This document shows, piece after piece, positions 40,884 through 51,558 of a DNA stretch of 64,000 nt. The DNA comes from Paracoccaceae bacterium (lineage in GTDB: Bacteria > Pseudomonadota > Alphaproteobacteria > Rhodobacterales > Rhodobacteraceae), in contig SBGD01000060.1 in assembly GCA_006226775.1 (NCBI GenBank), forward strand, positions 62,001 through 126,000, written 5' to 3'. The notes beneath the pieces were generated by a model. That model saw only the letters and a program-made list of their open reading frames with translations. It was not told the origin of the DNA and did no database searches. Position numbers and translations under genes: made by a program. Positions within the stretch are counted from its first letter, which is position 1. Every line of letters begins with the position of its first letter.

Positions 40884-43639
40884 TGGCCCAACCTGTCGAG
40901 CAGAGCAGGCACATGCACCTGGTCCGATTTGTAGTTGCCGGTCAGCACATGCATGATCAGGTTGACCCCGAACCTGTGCGCCAATTCGCGCTGCCGCTCG
41001 CCGGAATAGCCCCGGCCCACGGGATAAAGCGGGTTGCCGCCCTCGTCCGTCGCCCAGGCCGCGGCCCAGTCATTGCCGCCGATCACCACCGGCGTCACCC
41101 CGTCGTTGAGGTTGCGAAACGGCATGCCTTCGATCTTTTCCGCATCCGGCGGCGCGGCCTCGACCCAGACATCGCGGCCCGCGTGCCGCCCGGGGAAATC
41201 CTGCAACAGGTAGAAGGTGCGGGTCAGCACGTGATCCGGCGGCACCGGCTCCAGCGGCGGAATGTCCAGCGCCGCCGCCAGCCGCTGCAACCGCTGGCCA
41301 TTGGGCGAGGCGGCGCCGTATCCGGCGATATCGGCGTCACGGGTGTCGAACAGGATCATCCCGCCCGAGCGCAGGTATTCGTTGAGCCGGGCATAGGCCT
41401 CCTTCGAGGGGATCGGCTGATCCGGGCTGATCGGCCAGTAGAGGAAGGGAAAGAAGGCCAGTTCGTCGCGCTCGAGATCGACGCCGATCGGGCTGGCAGG
41501 CTCGACCGAGGTGCGGAAGAACAGCGTTTCCGACAGGCCGCGCAGACCGGCCTGCGCCATCTGGTCAAGCTGGGCATCGCCGGTCAGCACATGCGCCAGC
41601 ACCACTTCCGAGGTCGCGAGGATGGCGAAATCGTCGCTGCCGTCCTGCGCCTGCGCCGGCTCAGCCACGAAGCTCAGGGCCAGCAGCACCGTCGCCGCGG
41701 TGCGCAGGGATCCGGTCAGGCGCCCGGCCAGCGCCAGCGAGGCCACCACGTCGACCAGCAGCAGCGCCAGCGCGAGGCTCAGCAGGATGCCGGCCAGCGG
41801 CATTTCCTGCGGACGGCTGAGGCCCTCGACCGGGATGCGCGCGGGCCAGGTCGCGGCGGCAAGCGCGGTCTCGGCGGTGATGACATTGCGCGCCAGGCGG
41901 CGGTCCTCGCTGGCATAAAGCCCGGGCAGGAGGTCGGGGCCAAGCTCTCCGCTCACCAGGTCAGGACCGGCGACACCGGGCCGCGTGCCGGCATCGGCCA
42001 GGGTGCCGAAGGCGTCCATCACCTGCAAGGGCTCCCACGTGGTGCCCTCGAGCGACTCGGCGCTGGGCGTGGTGGCCGAGGACGAGACCGCCAGCCGGTC
42101 GAGCATCTGCACGAAGAGCCCGGACAGCGGCAGGGTCGACCATTCGGCATTGGCGGTGACATGGATCAGCACCACCTGCCCCTGCCCGATCCGCTTGCGC
42201 GTCACCAAGGGCGTGCCATCGGCCAGCTGCGCGATCACCCGGTCGGCCAGGGTCGGATCGGGCTGGGCCATGACCTGCGCGCTGACGCGGACATCACCCG
42301 GCACCGGCAGCCCGGCAAAGGGGCTGTCCTCGGCAAAGGGCGCCAGCGCCTTGGGCTCACCCCAGGACATCGCACCGCCCACGGTCCGCCCCCCGGCGCG
42401 CAGGCGCACCGGCATCAGCGCATCTTCCTCGGCGCGCGAAATGTCAGAGGCGGCCAGCCGCGGCCCGGCAAAGCGCAGCAGAAGCCCGCCCTTGTCGATC
42501 CAGGCCAGCAGCGCCTCCTGCTCGGCCGGGGCCAGCGTCGCCACATCGGCCAGCACCACCACATCCGGGTTGGCGGGCAGGATGTCGCCCAGCGCACCCG
42601 AGAGCAGGTCGGCATTCGGCTCCAGCGCCTTTTCCAGGTAGTGCAGCGGCGAGAGCAGCTCCAGCCCCTCGCGATCCTCGCGGCCCGCGATCAACGCCAC
42701 CTCGCGCCGTTGCAGGCTGTCGTCCGAGAGCGCCGTCGCCCCGGCCGAGCGCTGGCCCTCGACCTCGAAGCGGGTGATCCGGGCACGCAACTCGGCGGGC
42801 AGGGTCAGGGCGACTTCGGCACTGTCCTCGCCATCGGCGAAACTGGCCGTCGCCCGCGCCAGAACGGCGGCATTGCCCGAAGGGTCGCGGCCATGGGCCG
42901 AGATCGCGGCCTCGTAATCGCCCGCGGTGGCGATGCGGCGCAGGGTCAGGTGAATGGCGCCATCCTCGAAACCCGGTGGCGCCATGACCACCAGCGCGCG
43001 CGCCGATTGCACCACGCGCACCGCGCCGCGGGCCTCGACCGCGGCGAGGAACTCCTCGCGCCCGGTATGCTGCAACCCGTCCGACAGCCAGAGCGTGTCG
43101 AAGCGCTCATCGCCCAGCGCCGCTGCGGCCTCGGCATAAAGCGCGTCGCCCGGCAGCCAGGGCTCCGGCGCAAGGCCGGGCAGGCGCGCGCGCCAGGCAT
43201 CGGCGGCCTGGAACTGCACCGGCTCGGGGTCGGTCAGCCGCAGCATGGCGACGGTGCGATTGTCGCGCTGCGCCTCGAGCAGAAGCGCCTCCAGCGCCCC
43301 CTGCTGCGCGGCCCAGTCGCCGGCGCTGGCCCAGCTTGCATCCATCGCGATCAGCAGCGGGCCGCTGCCCCTCGCGCCATCCTCGCGCGGGTTCAGCACC
43401 GGCCCGGCCAGCCCGATGATGATCGCCGCCACCGCCAGCAGGCGCAGCAGCAAGAGCCACCAGGGCGTGCGATCGGTGACCTGTTCGTCGTCCTTGAGAC
43501 CCAGCAGCAGCACAACGCCGGGAAACATCCGCCGGATCGGCGCGGGCGGCACCGCGCGCAGGATGATCCAGAGGATCGGCAGCGCCACGAGGCCCAGCAG
43601 AAGCCAGGGCGAGAGGAAGCCGATGCCGAAGACTGTCAT
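40880..43639 (-). CDS. BatA-like / DUF4159 membrane protein (MoxR operon, gene 3)
   Basis: A 919-residue protein. The N-terminal BatA-type anchor contains [20 protein letters not shown] and WWLLLLRLLAVAAIIIGLAGP, followed by a vWA-like segment (LLIAMDASWASAGDWAAQ). A long middle region contains LLAWIDKGGLLLRFAGPRL. Transmembrane helices lie near residue 630, and a C-terminal DUF4159 domain (about 700-915; DELAFFPFLYWPISPDQPIP, HRFGVNLIMHVLTGNYKSDQVH) ends the protein. ATG 43639 overlaps the DUF58 stop (ATGA). The function of DUF4159 is unknown; it is regularly found with MoxR ATPases. Confidence 0.9.
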   Translation of the reverse strand: MTVFGIGFLSPWLLLGLVALPILWIILRAVPPAPIRRMFPGVVLLLGLKDDEQVTDRTPWWLLLLRLLAVAAIIIGLAGPVLNPREDGARGSGPLLIAMDASWASAGDWAAQQGALEALLLEAQRDNRTVAMLRLTDPEPVQFQAADAWRARLPGLAPEPWLPGDALYAEAAAALGDERFDTLWLSDGLQHTGREEFLAAVEARGAVRVVQSARALVVMAPPGFEDGAIHLTLRRIATAGDYEAAISAHGRDPSGNAAVLARATASFADGEDSAEVALTLPAELRARITRFEVEGQRSAGATALSDDSLQRREVALIAGREDREGLELLSPLHYLEKALEPNADLLSGALGDILPANPDVVVLADVATLAPAEQEALLAWIDKGGLLLRFAGPRLAASDISRAEEDALMPVRLRAGGRTVGGAMSWGEPKALAPFAEDSPFAGLPVPGDVRVSAQVMAQPDPTLADRVIAQLADGTPLVTRKRIGQGQVVLIHVTANAEWSTLPLSGLFVQMLDRLAVSSSATTPSAESLEGTTWEPLQVMDAFGTLADAGTRPGVAGPDLVSGELGPDLLPGLYASEDRRLARNVITAETALAAATWPARIPVEGLSRPQEMPLAGILLSLALALLLVDVVASLALAGRLTGSLRTAATVLLALSFVAEPAQAQDGSDDFAILATSEVVLAHVLTGDAQLDQMAQAGLRGLSETLFFRTSVEPASPIGVDLERDELAFFPFLYWPISPDQPIPSKEAYARLNEYLRSGGMILFDTRDADIAGYGAASPNGQRLQRLAAALDIPPLEPVPPDHVLTRTFYLLQDFPGRHAGRDVWVEAAPPDAEKIEGMPFRNLNDGVTPVVIGGNDWAAAWATDEGGNPLYPVGRGYSGERQRELAHRFGVNLIMHVLTGNYKSDQVHVPALLDRLGQ

Positions 43640-44507
43640 CGCGCATCCTCCATCGTCCGGTAAAGCCAGAGCAGCGCGTCCTGCGCCGCGCGATCGGTGT
43701 GATGGACGTGATACTGCCAGCCGGTCGCCCGCGCCATCGCCGTCAGCCAATCCTTGCGCTCGGCCAGGCGTTGCAGGTAGCGGTCGCGCAACTCGTTGGC
43801 TTTCAGGGTCTCGTGGCGCACCGTCTTGCCGACGCTTTCAAAGATCGTGCGGCCGCGGAAGGGAAAGCTCTCTTCCGAGGGATCGAGCACCTGCAGAAGC
43901 ACGCCGCGCACGCCGCGATCGGCCGCCTTGGTCAGCGCCGCCTCGACCGGGCCGGTCTCGGCCAGGAAATCCGAGATGAAGATGGCCCGCGCATGGGGCA
44001 GCATCAGCCGCGCCTCGGGGTCGGCGTAGTCCTGCGCGTCGTCCTCGGTAAAGGCCTGGGCCAGCCGCAGCAATTGCGCCTCGCCCCGGCGCGGCGGCAA
44101 GGTGCCGCCGGTCAGCCCGACACGCTCGCCGCCGCGGATCAGCAGGATCGCCACAGCCATCGCCAGCAGCCGGGCGCGGTCGCCCTTTTCCGGCAGATCC
44201 TTCGTCGAGGCAAAGCGCATCGAGGCGGCCTGGTCGACCCAGAGCATGACGCTTTGCGCGATCTGCCATTCGCGTTCGCGCACGTAGGTGCCGTCCGACT
44301 TGGCCGAGCGGCGCCAGTCGATGCTGCGCCGCCGGTCGCCGGGTTGCGCCGGGCGGTACTGCCAGAAGTCGTCACCCATCCCGGCGCGCCGGCGCCCGTG
44401 TTCGCCCAGAAGCACCGTCCCGGCCAGGTGTTCGGCCCGCGCCAGCAGGGGCGGAAGCGTCGCGGCCTCCGCTTCCGACCGGGCGCGCAGATGGGCGGGG
44501 GTTTGTG

Positions 44508-44511
<4 letters not shown>
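43636..44511 (-). CDS. DUF58 protein (MoxR operon, gene 2)
   Basis: A 291-residue cytosolic protein. The DUF58 signature [25 protein letters not shown] is at about residues 49-73. A vWA-like fold follows ([13 protein letters not shown] with a degenerate MIDAS, and [18 protein letters not shown]). DUF58 proteins are the standard partners of MoxR AAA ATPases and are thought to be their substrates or adaptors. Its start overlaps the moxR stop. Confidence 0.92.
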
Positions 44512-45515
<1,004 letters not shown>

Positions 45516-45572
45516 GAAAACTGCTCCTTGCACACTATGTCGTTGGAGGTGAGTGTATCGCTGAATAGAGAA

Positions 45573-46175
45573 ATGGCAAAAGCAATGACGTCACAAAATC
45601 GCGTGGTCCCCTCGGCGGAGGGTCTCGCCGCCCAGGCGAAGGCGGCCTCGAAGAGCAAGGGCCTGCCCCCGGTGCACCTGTGGGATCCGCCCGATTGCGG
45701 CGATCTGGACATGCGGATCGCGCGGGACGGGACGTGGTTCTATCTCGGCACGCCGATCGGGCGCAAGGAACTGGTGCGGCTGTTCTCGACCATCCTGCGC
45801 AAGGACGCAGAACGCTATGTGCTTGTCACGCCGGTGGAAAAGGTCGGAATCCAGGTCGATGACGCGCCCTTCGTTGCGGTGGATTTCGAGGCCACGGGCG
45901 AAGGCCGCGACCAGGTGCTGACCTTCCAGACCAATGTCGGCGATCTCACCACTGCCGGGCCGGAGGCTCCGATCCGGGTGGAACGCGATCCGGACACCGG
46001 TGAACCTTCGCCATATGTTCTGGTGCGCGCCAACCTGGAGGCGCTGATTGACCGCAAGAGTTTCTATCGACTTGTCGAGATCGGCAGCCATCACGAGGTT
46101 AAGGGCCAAAGCTGGTTCGGTCTGTGGTCGAACGGGGCGTTCTTTCCGATCATCCCCTCGGCGGAATTGCCCTAG
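45573..46175 (+). CDS. DUF1285 protein
   Basis: A 200-residue cytosolic protein of the DUF1285 family. Its landmarks are [40 protein letters not shown] near the N-terminus, [21 protein letters not shown] in the middle and SFYRLVEIG...[13 protein letters not shown] at the end. Function is unknown. In Rhodobacterales it is commonly found divergent from the MoxR operon, as here, with only 57 bp between start codons. ATG 45573 is chosen; ATG 45585 or a GTG at 45549 are alternatives. Confidence 0.85.
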   Translation: MAKAMTSQNRVVPSAEGLAAQAKAASKSKGLPPVHLWDPPDCGDLDMRIARDGTWFYLGTPIGRKELVRLFSTILRKDAERYVLVTPVEKVGIQVDDAPFVAVDFEATGEGRDQVLTFQTNVGDLTTAGPEAPIRVERDPDTGEPSPYVLVRANLEALIDRKSFYRLVEIGSHHEVKGQSWFGLWSNGAFFPIIPSAELP

Positions 46176-46211
46176 ACTGCGGGATCTCGGGGGACCTGTC
46201 CCGACAACGCC

Positions 46212-46625
46212 TCAGTTCCTGACCACGTAGACCGAGCATTCGGCATGGGTCACGACATGGCTGGCGGTGGTGCCCAGCAGGTAGTCCTGTACCCGCGGGT
46301 TGGACGATTCCATCACGATCAGGTCGACCTTGCGCTCATTGGCCAGTTTCACGATCTGGCGATGCACCGCGCCCTTGCGCACCACCATCTCGACCTCGAC
46401 GCCCTCGGGGCGATGGGCCTCGACGAAGCGCGTCAGTTCCTTGCGCCAATAGGCCTCGGAATCATGGATATTGAGGTTGCGCTCCATCTCGGGCGCGATG
46501 GTGGCCACCAGCAGTTTCGCGCCGCGGCGCCGGGCCATGTCGACGGCCTCGCGATAGGCGTTGTACTCGACCCTGGCGTGGCGCAGGTTGAGCGGGCAGA
46601 GGATCAGAGCGGTATCGCGCGACAT
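46212..46625 (-). CDS. Universal stress protein (UspA family)
   Basis: A 137-residue cytosolic UspA-domain protein. It opens with MSRDTALILCPLNLRHARVEYNAYREAVDMA and ends with the domain's DLIVMESSNPRVQDYLLGTTASHVVTHAECSVYVV. The nucleotide-binding loop is present only in the altered form LLGTTASHVVTHA. Such proteins aid survival under starvation and other stress. ATG 46625 replaces a longer frame that runs into the intergenic repeat. Confidence 0.88.
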   Translation of the reverse strand: MSRDTALILCPLNLRHARVEYNAYREAVDMARRRGAKLLVATIAPEMERNLNIHDSEAYWRKELTRFVEAHRPEGVEVEMVVRKGAVHRQIVKLANERKVDLIVMESSNPRVQDYLLGTTASHVVTHAECSVYVVRN

Positions 46626-46689
46626 TTGGGGCCCTCGCTGGCTGTGCCCGGCCAGCCTAGCCTTCGCGACGGTGCCTGACCACCGCAAC

Positions 46690-46755
46690 GTCATCCCGGA
46701 CTTGCTCCGGGATCTCCTGTCCGGCGGGCGGGGAGGCCCCGGATCGGGTCCGGGG
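46690..46755. repeat. Composite CCGGGAT palindromic repeat
   Basis: ATCCCGGA-CTTGC-TCCGGGAT (46693-46713) is followed by CCCCGGA-TCGGG-TCCGGGG (46737-46755). It lies between polA and the downstream usp gene on the same strand. Its first unit matches the repeat at 38800. Confidence 0.75.
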
Positions 46756-46766
46756 CGGGCGCGCGC

Positions 46767-49571
46767 CTAGTGCGCCTCGGCCCAGTTCGCGCCCTGCCCG
46801 GCCTCGACCACCAGCGGCACGTCGAGCTTCACCACCGGGTCGGCGGCGTTCTCCATGACCTCGCGCGCCGCGCCGATCAGGTCGTCGACGGCGGATTTCT
46901 CGACCTCGAAGAGCAATTCGTCATGCACCTGCAACAGCATCTTCGCCGGCATCCCCTCGATCGCGCTGGGCATCCGGATCATCGCCCGGCGGATGATATC
47001 CGCCGCCGTGCCCTGGATCGGCGCATTGATCGCGGCGCGTTTGGCAAAGCCCGCCTGCGGACCCTTGGCGTTGATCTCGGGCGTGTGGATGACACGCCCG
47101 AACAGGGTCTCGACACGGCTGTTTTCCTTGGCGAAGGCAATGGTCTTGTCCATGTAGGTCTTGATGCCGGGGAAGCGCTCGAAATAGCGGTCGATGAAAC
47201 CCTGCGCCTCGGCCCGCGGAATGCGCAGGTTGCGCGCCAGGCCGAAACCGGAAATGCCGTAGATCACCCCGAAGTTGATCGCCTTGGCCTGGCGGCGCAC
47301 CTCCGGCGTCATCTCGTCGAGCGGCACGTTGAACATCTCGGACGCGGTGGCGGCGTGGATGTCCTGGCCGTCGCGGAACGCCTCTTTCAAGGCTTCGATA
47401 TCGGCGACATGCGCGAGGATGCGCAGCTCGATCTGGGAATAGTCGAGCGAGACCAATATCTTGCCCTCCTCGGCAACAAAGGCCTCGCGGATGCGGCGGC
47501 CTTCCTCGGTGCGGATGGGAATGTTCTGCAGGTTGGGATCGGTCGAGGCCAGCCGCCCGGTGTTCGCCCCGGCGATCACGTAGGAGGTATGCACCCGCCC
47601 GGTCTCGGGGTTGATATGTTCCTGCAGCGCGTCGGTATAGGTGGATTTCAGCTTCGAGAGCTGCCGCCAGTCCAGCACCCGCGCGGGCAGGTCATGCTCG
47701 GTCGCCAGATCGGCCAGCACATCGGCGCCGGTGGCATAGGCGCCGGTCTTGCCCTTCTTGCCGCCCTCGAGGCTCATCTCGTCAAAAAGGATCTCGCCCA
47801 GCTGCTTGGGCGATCCGACGTTGAACTTGCGGCCCGCCAACGTGTGGATCTCGTCCTCCAGCGCCGCCATCTTCTGGGAAAAGGCGTTGGACATGCGCGA
47901 CAGGGTATCGCGGTCGACCTTGATGCCGTGCATCTCCATCTGCTTGAGCACCGGCACCAGCGGACGTTCCAGCCGCTCGTAGACCCGCGTCACCCGGTTG
48001 ACATGCAGTTGCGGCTTGAAGATCTGCCAGAGCCGCAGGGTGATGTCGGCATCCTCGGCGCCGTAGCGGGTGGCCAGGTCGATCGGCACCCGGTCGAAGG
48101 TGATCTGGCTCTTGCCGCTGCCCAGCAACTCCTTGATCGGGATCGGCGTGTGCTCGAGATAGCGCTCGGCCAGCGCGTCCATGCCGTGGGTGTGCAGCCC
48201 GGCGTTCATCGCGTAGGACATCAGCATGGTGTCGTCGATCGGCGCCACCTCGACCCCGTAGCGCGACAGGATCTTGGCGTCGTACTTCATGTTCTGGCCG
48301 ATCTTCAGCACCGCCGGGTCTTCCAGCACCGGCTTCAGCAGCTTTAGGCACTCTTCGAGGTCCATCTGCCCCTCGGTCAGATCCTCGGAACCGAAAAGAT
48401 CGTCCTTGGCCTCGGCCCGGTGGGTCAGCGGGATGTAGCAGGCCTGCCCCGGTTCGACACAAAGCGACATGCCCACCAGATCGGCGATCATCTCGTTCAG
48501 CCCGGTGGTCTCGGTGTCCACCGCCACGTAGCCGCGGTCATTGATGCGGTCGATCCAGACCTGAAGCGCCGCGGCATCGCGGATGCATTCATAGGCCTCG
48601 GGCGTGATCGGCACCTGGGCCGCGGTCTCGACCGGGTTGGCGCCTTCGGGGGTGGTGTCGGGGATCACCGGCGCCTCGACCCCCAGCTTGTCGGCCATGC
48701 GCTTCGACAGGGTGCGGAACTCCATCTCGACCAGGAAATCCATCAGCACCTGCGGATCGGGGTCGCGGATTTCCAGGTCCTCGAGCGAGAACGACAGGTC
48801 CATGTCGCAATCAAGCTGCACCAGCTGTTTCGACAATTCGATCTGCGCGCGCTTTTCCATCAGGGTCTGGCGGCGCTTGGGCTGCTTGATCTCTTCGGCG
48901 CGGTCGAGCAGGTCCTCGAGCGAGCCGTATTCGTTGATCAGCAGGGCAGCGGTCTTGATGCCGATGCCGGGCGCGCCGGGCACGTTGTCGACGCTGTCGC
49001 CGGCCAGCGCCTGCACGTCCACCACGCGCTCGGGGCCCACCCCGAACTTCTCGATCACGCCGTCGCGGTCGATGCGCTTGTTCTTCATCGGGTCGAGCAT
49101 CTCGACCCCGTCGCCCACCAGCTGCATCAGGTCCTTGTCGGAACTCAGGATCGTCACCCGGCCCCCGGCCTCGCGCGCCTGGACCGCCAGTGTGGCGATG
49201 ATGTCGTCGGCCTCGAACCCCTCGATCTCCTGGCAGGCGATATTGAAGGCCTCGGTGGCGCGGCGGGTCAGCGGGATCTGCGGGCGCAGATCCTCGGGCA
49301 TCGCCTCGCGGTTGGCCTTGTAGAGGTCATAGAGGTCGTTGCGGAAGGTATGGCTGCCCTTGTCGAAGATCACCGCCACATGGGTGGGCGCATCGGACCC
49401 GGCGCTGTCCTCGACGTATTTCTGCAGCATGTTGCAGAAGCCCGAGACCGCGCCGATCGGCAGCCCGTCGGATTTGCGCGTCAGCGGCGGCAGCGCGTGA
49501 TAGGCGCGGAAGATATAGGCCGACCCGTCGATCAGATGCAGATGACAGCCTTTTCCGAATTGTCCCGACAT
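46767..49571 (-). CDS. polA: DNA polymerase I
   Basis: The 934-residue repair and Okazaki-fragment-processing polymerase. The N-terminal 5'-3' exonuclease (about 1-290) has HLIDGSAYIFRAYHALPP and SSDKDLMQLVGDGVEM. The middle 3'-5' exonuclease is intact, with the ExoI motif VAVDTETTGLNEM and ExoIII-type RYGAEDADITLRL. The polymerase domain has DYSQIELRILAHVAD (motif A), RRQAKAINFGVIYGISGFG (motif B) and LLQVHDELLFEV (motif C). AGGAGGG precedes the ATG. Confidence 0.98.
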   Translation of the reverse strand: MSGQFGKGCHLHLIDGSAYIFRAYHALPPLTRKSDGLPIGAVSGFCNMLQKYVEDSAGSDAPTHVAVIFDKGSHTFRNDLYDLYKANREAMPEDLRPQIPLTRRATEAFNIACQEIEGFEADDIIATLAVQAREAGGRVTILSSDKDLMQLVGDGVEMLDPMKNKRIDRDGVIEKFGVGPERVVDVQALAGDSVDNVPGAPGIGIKTAALLINEYGSLEDLLDRAEEIKQPKRRQTLMEKRAQIELSKQLVQLDCDMDLSFSLEDLEIRDPDPQVLMDFLVEMEFRTLSKRMADKLGVEAPVIPDTTPEGANPVETAAQVPITPEAYECIRDAAALQVWIDRINDRGYVAVDTETTGLNEMIADLVGMSLCVEPGQACYIPLTHRAEAKDDLFGSEDLTEGQMDLEECLKLLKPVLEDPAVLKIGQNMKYDAKILSRYGVEVAPIDDTMLMSYAMNAGLHTHGMDALAERYLEHTPIPIKELLGSGKSQITFDRVPIDLATRYGAEDADITLRLWQIFKPQLHVNRVTRVYERLERPLVPVLKQMEMHGIKVDRDTLSRMSNAFSQKMAALEDEIHTLAGRKFNVGSPKQLGEILFDEMSLEGGKKGKTGAYATGADVLADLATEHDLPARVLDWRQLSKLKSTYTDALQEHINPETGRVHTSYVIAGANTGRLASTDPNLQNIPIRTEEGRRIREAFVAEEGKILVSLDYSQIELRILAHVADIEALKEAFRDGQDIHAATASEMFNVPLDEMTPEVRRQAKAINFGVIYGISGFGLARNLRIPRAEAQGFIDRYFERFPGIKTYMDKTIAFAKENSRVETLFGRVIHTPEINAKGPQAGFAKRAAINAPIQGTAADIIRRAMIRMPSAIEGMPAKMLLQVHDELLFEVEKSAVDDLIGAAREVMENAADPVVKLDVPLVVEAGQGANWAEAH

Positions 49572-49672
49572 CGCGCATCCCTCCTGTCATCACGGGATCA
49601 AGTCATGCCACGCGATCTCCGCGAGCGCCAGCGGGTCTCGTCTGCTCTTTGGCAAATACGCGGGTCCCGGCG

Positions 49673-50290
49673 TCAGCCGTCCTGTGCCACGCGACGCGAT
49701 GACAGGAGCCGCGCCAGCCCCACGATCAACAGACCCCCCAGCGCGAAGGCGACCAGCAGCCCGCCCATGTTGACCAGCACGGCGGCCAGCCCCTTGTCGG
49801 CGATGTCGAGGAAGGGATAGGGATAGCGCCCGTCGACCTGGGCCCGGATCAGCGCATAGGCGCAATAGACCGCCGGATAGGCCAGCCAGAGCGGGATGTC
49901 GCGCCAGCCAAGGTGCGCCTTGGGCTCGAACACCGCCCAATGCAGCGCGAACCAGGCCGGCACCACGATATGCAGGGCGTCGTCGACCAGCGCCTCGAGC
50001 CCCTGGTAGCGGGTCAGCCCGGCCAGCAGGGTGTGATAGACGATCGCCACCGCGCCGATGGCCAGCAGCAGCCCGGCGGTGACCCGCCCGTCCAGCCTGC
50101 GGCCCAGCGCCAGCCAGAGCCCGGCGGCGCCGATCAGGACATTGGTCCAGATGGTGAAATAGCGGAAGATGCGCCACAGCGCCTGGCCCAGCGTGGTGCC
50201 GTGGTCGTCCATGTTGAGCCAGAGCCGGGTGACAATCGTCGCCAGCACGACAAGCGCCAGCAGCGCCGCCGAAATGCGGCGGCCGGACAT
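49673..50290 (-). CDS. Pr6Pr family membrane protein
   Basis: A 205-residue inner-membrane protein with about six helices spread over its length. Polar conserved segments lie between them (LWRIFRYFTIWTNVLIGAAG, YHTLLAGLTRYQGLEALVDDALHIVVP, KGLAAVLVNMGGLLVAFA). The TIWTN motif marks the Pr6Pr/FAR-17a-like family, whose function in bacteria is unknown. ATG 50290 lies 3 bp after the stop of the zinc-finger gene, indicating co-transcription. A longer frame to 50356 overlaps that gene and is rejected. Confidence 0.82.
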   Translation of the reverse strand: MSGRRISAALLALVVLATIVTRLWLNMDDHGTTLGQALWRIFRYFTIWTNVLIGAAGLWLALGRRLDGRVTAGLLLAIGAVAIVYHTLLAGLTRYQGLEALVDDALHIVVPAWFALHWAVFEPKAHLGWRDIPLWLAYPAVYCAYALIRAQVDGRYPYPFLDIADKGLAAVLVNMGGLLVAFALGGLLIVGLARLLSSRRVAQDG

Positions 50291-50292
50291 GC

Positions 50293-50472
50293 TCAGGCCT
50301 TGGCCTCGAAGTCGCGGTGTACGTATTTCGCGTCGCAATAGGGGCATTCGACCCACCCGGTGTCCTGCGGGATCTGCAGCCAGACCCGCGGGTGGCCCAA
50401 CGCGCCCTCGCCGCCATCACAGGCGATGCGGTGGCTGTCCACGATCCTGGTTTCCGGTGCCTCTGTCGACAT
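50293..50472 (-). CDS. zf-CHCC zinc-finger protein, NDUFS6-like
   Basis: A 59-residue protein with Cys18, His27, Cys43 and Cys46 in [19 protein letters not shown] and [15 protein letters not shown], the C-x8-H-x15-C-x2-C zinc site of the zf-CHCC family. The bacterial homologues correspond to the C-terminal domain of mitochondrial complex I subunit NDUFS6, a subunit also present in the alphaproteobacterial enzyme. No nuo genes are nearby. ATG 50472 is favoured because it gives the standard length; the frame continues upstream to 50583 without a ribosome site. Confidence 0.85.
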   Translation of the reverse strand: MSTEAPETRIVDSHRIACDGGEGALGHPRVWLQIPQDTGWVECPYCDAKYVHRDFEAKA

Positions 50473-50604
50473 TGCTGAACCTTCGTCCTTTCGGCGTGCC
50501 GTTTCAATCCGTCCTGCGGCGCAAGTGCTTTCCGGTTTGTTCTTCGCGGCAATGCACTCTATCTGCGTTATGAGCCAGATCATTCATCGGGGCAAGGGAC
50601 GAAC

Positions 50605-51546
50605 ATGCCAGCAGCCGCCATAGAAATCAGACGATTGCGCAAAACCTACGCCGCCCAGAAAGGGTCAGCCGCCAAGGAGGCGCTGAAAGGCGTGGACCTG
50701 GACATTCCGCAGGGCTCGGTCTTCGGCCTGCTCGGGCCCAATGGCGCGGGCAAGTCGACGCTGATCAACATCCTTGCCGGGCTGGTGGTCAAGACCTCGG
50801 GCACGGTGAAGATCTGGGGCTTCGACCAGGACGTGAACCCGCGCCAGTCGCGCGCCGCCATCGGGGTGATGCCGCAGGAGCTGAACCTCGATCCCTTCTT
50901 CACCCCGCGCGCCGCGCTCGAGGTGCAGGCGGGGCTTTACGGCGTGCCGAAATCGCAACGCCAGAGCGACGCCATCCTCGAGATGATCGGGCTGACCGAC
51001 AAGGCCAATGCCTATGCCCGCACGCTGTCGGGCGGGATGCGGCGGCGGCTTCTGCTGGGCAAGGCGCTGGTGCATTCGCCGCAGATCCTGGTGCTGGACG
51101 AGCCCACCGCCGGGGTCGATATCGAGCTGCGCCAGATGCTCTGGGACAATGTCCGCAAGCTCAACCGCGAGCGCGGGATGACCATCATCCTGACCACCCA
51201 TTACCTTGAGGAAGCCGAGCAGATGTGCGACGAGATCGCCATCGTCAACCATGGCGAGGTGGTGGCCCAGGACAGCACCAGCAACCTTTTGGGACGGCTC
51301 GACGCCAAGTCGATGGTGATCCTGCCCGACGGCGAAAGCGCCACCCTGCCCGAGGGTCCGGGGCTCGAGGTCGAGCGGCGCGGCGCGGCCATCGTCATCA
51401 CCTACAACGGCAGCCAGACCAGCGCGCAGGACGTGCTGGAGGCGGTGCGCACCGCGGGCATCCGCATTCGCGACGTCAAGACCCAGGAGGCCGACCTCGA
51501 GGATGTCTTCCTGGCGCTGACCTCGAGCGCCGCCGCGGCGCCCTAG
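50605..51546 (+). CDS. ABC transporter ATP-binding protein without adjacent permease
   Basis: A 313-residue ATPase of the multidrug/ABC-2 export type (CcmA/DrrA-like, COG1131). Walker A is LLGPNGAGKSTLINILAG, signature TLSGGMRRRLLLGKALVHSP, Walker B ILVLDEPTAGVDIELR, H-loop ILTTHYLEEAEQMCDEIAIV. The C-terminal 90 residues form the usual regulatory tail. No permease gene lies beside it; its neighbours are a zinc protein and an L,D-transpeptidase. It is convergent with the latter, 12 bp between stops. Confidence 0.92.
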   Translation: MPAAAIEIRRLRKTYAAQKGSAAKEALKGVDLDIPQGSVFGLLGPNGAGKSTLINILAGLVVKTSGTVKIWGFDQDVNPRQSRAAIGVMPQELNLDPFFTPRAALEVQAGLYGVPKSQRQSDAILEMIGLTDKANAYARTLSGGMRRRLLLGKALVHSPQILVLDEPTAGVDIELRQMLWDNVRKLNRERGMTIILTTHYLEEAEQMCDEIAIVNHGEVVAQDSTSNLLGRLDAKSMVILPDGESATLPEGPGLEVERRGAAIVITYNGSQTSAQDVLEAVRTAGIRIRDVKTQEADLEDVFLALTSSAAAAP

Positions 51547-51558
51547 CGGCCCGGCCGG

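Noticed and set aside
40883-43663. A 926-codon plus-strand frame opposite the DUF4159 gene
   Set aside because: Same reasoning: no domain, biased composition and exact opposition to a recognised gene.
45537-45572. Earlier starts (ATG 45537 or GTG 45549) for the DUF1285 gene
   Set aside because: They would place the start almost against the divergent moxR start and add residues without family similarity; ATG 45573 is preferred, though not proven.
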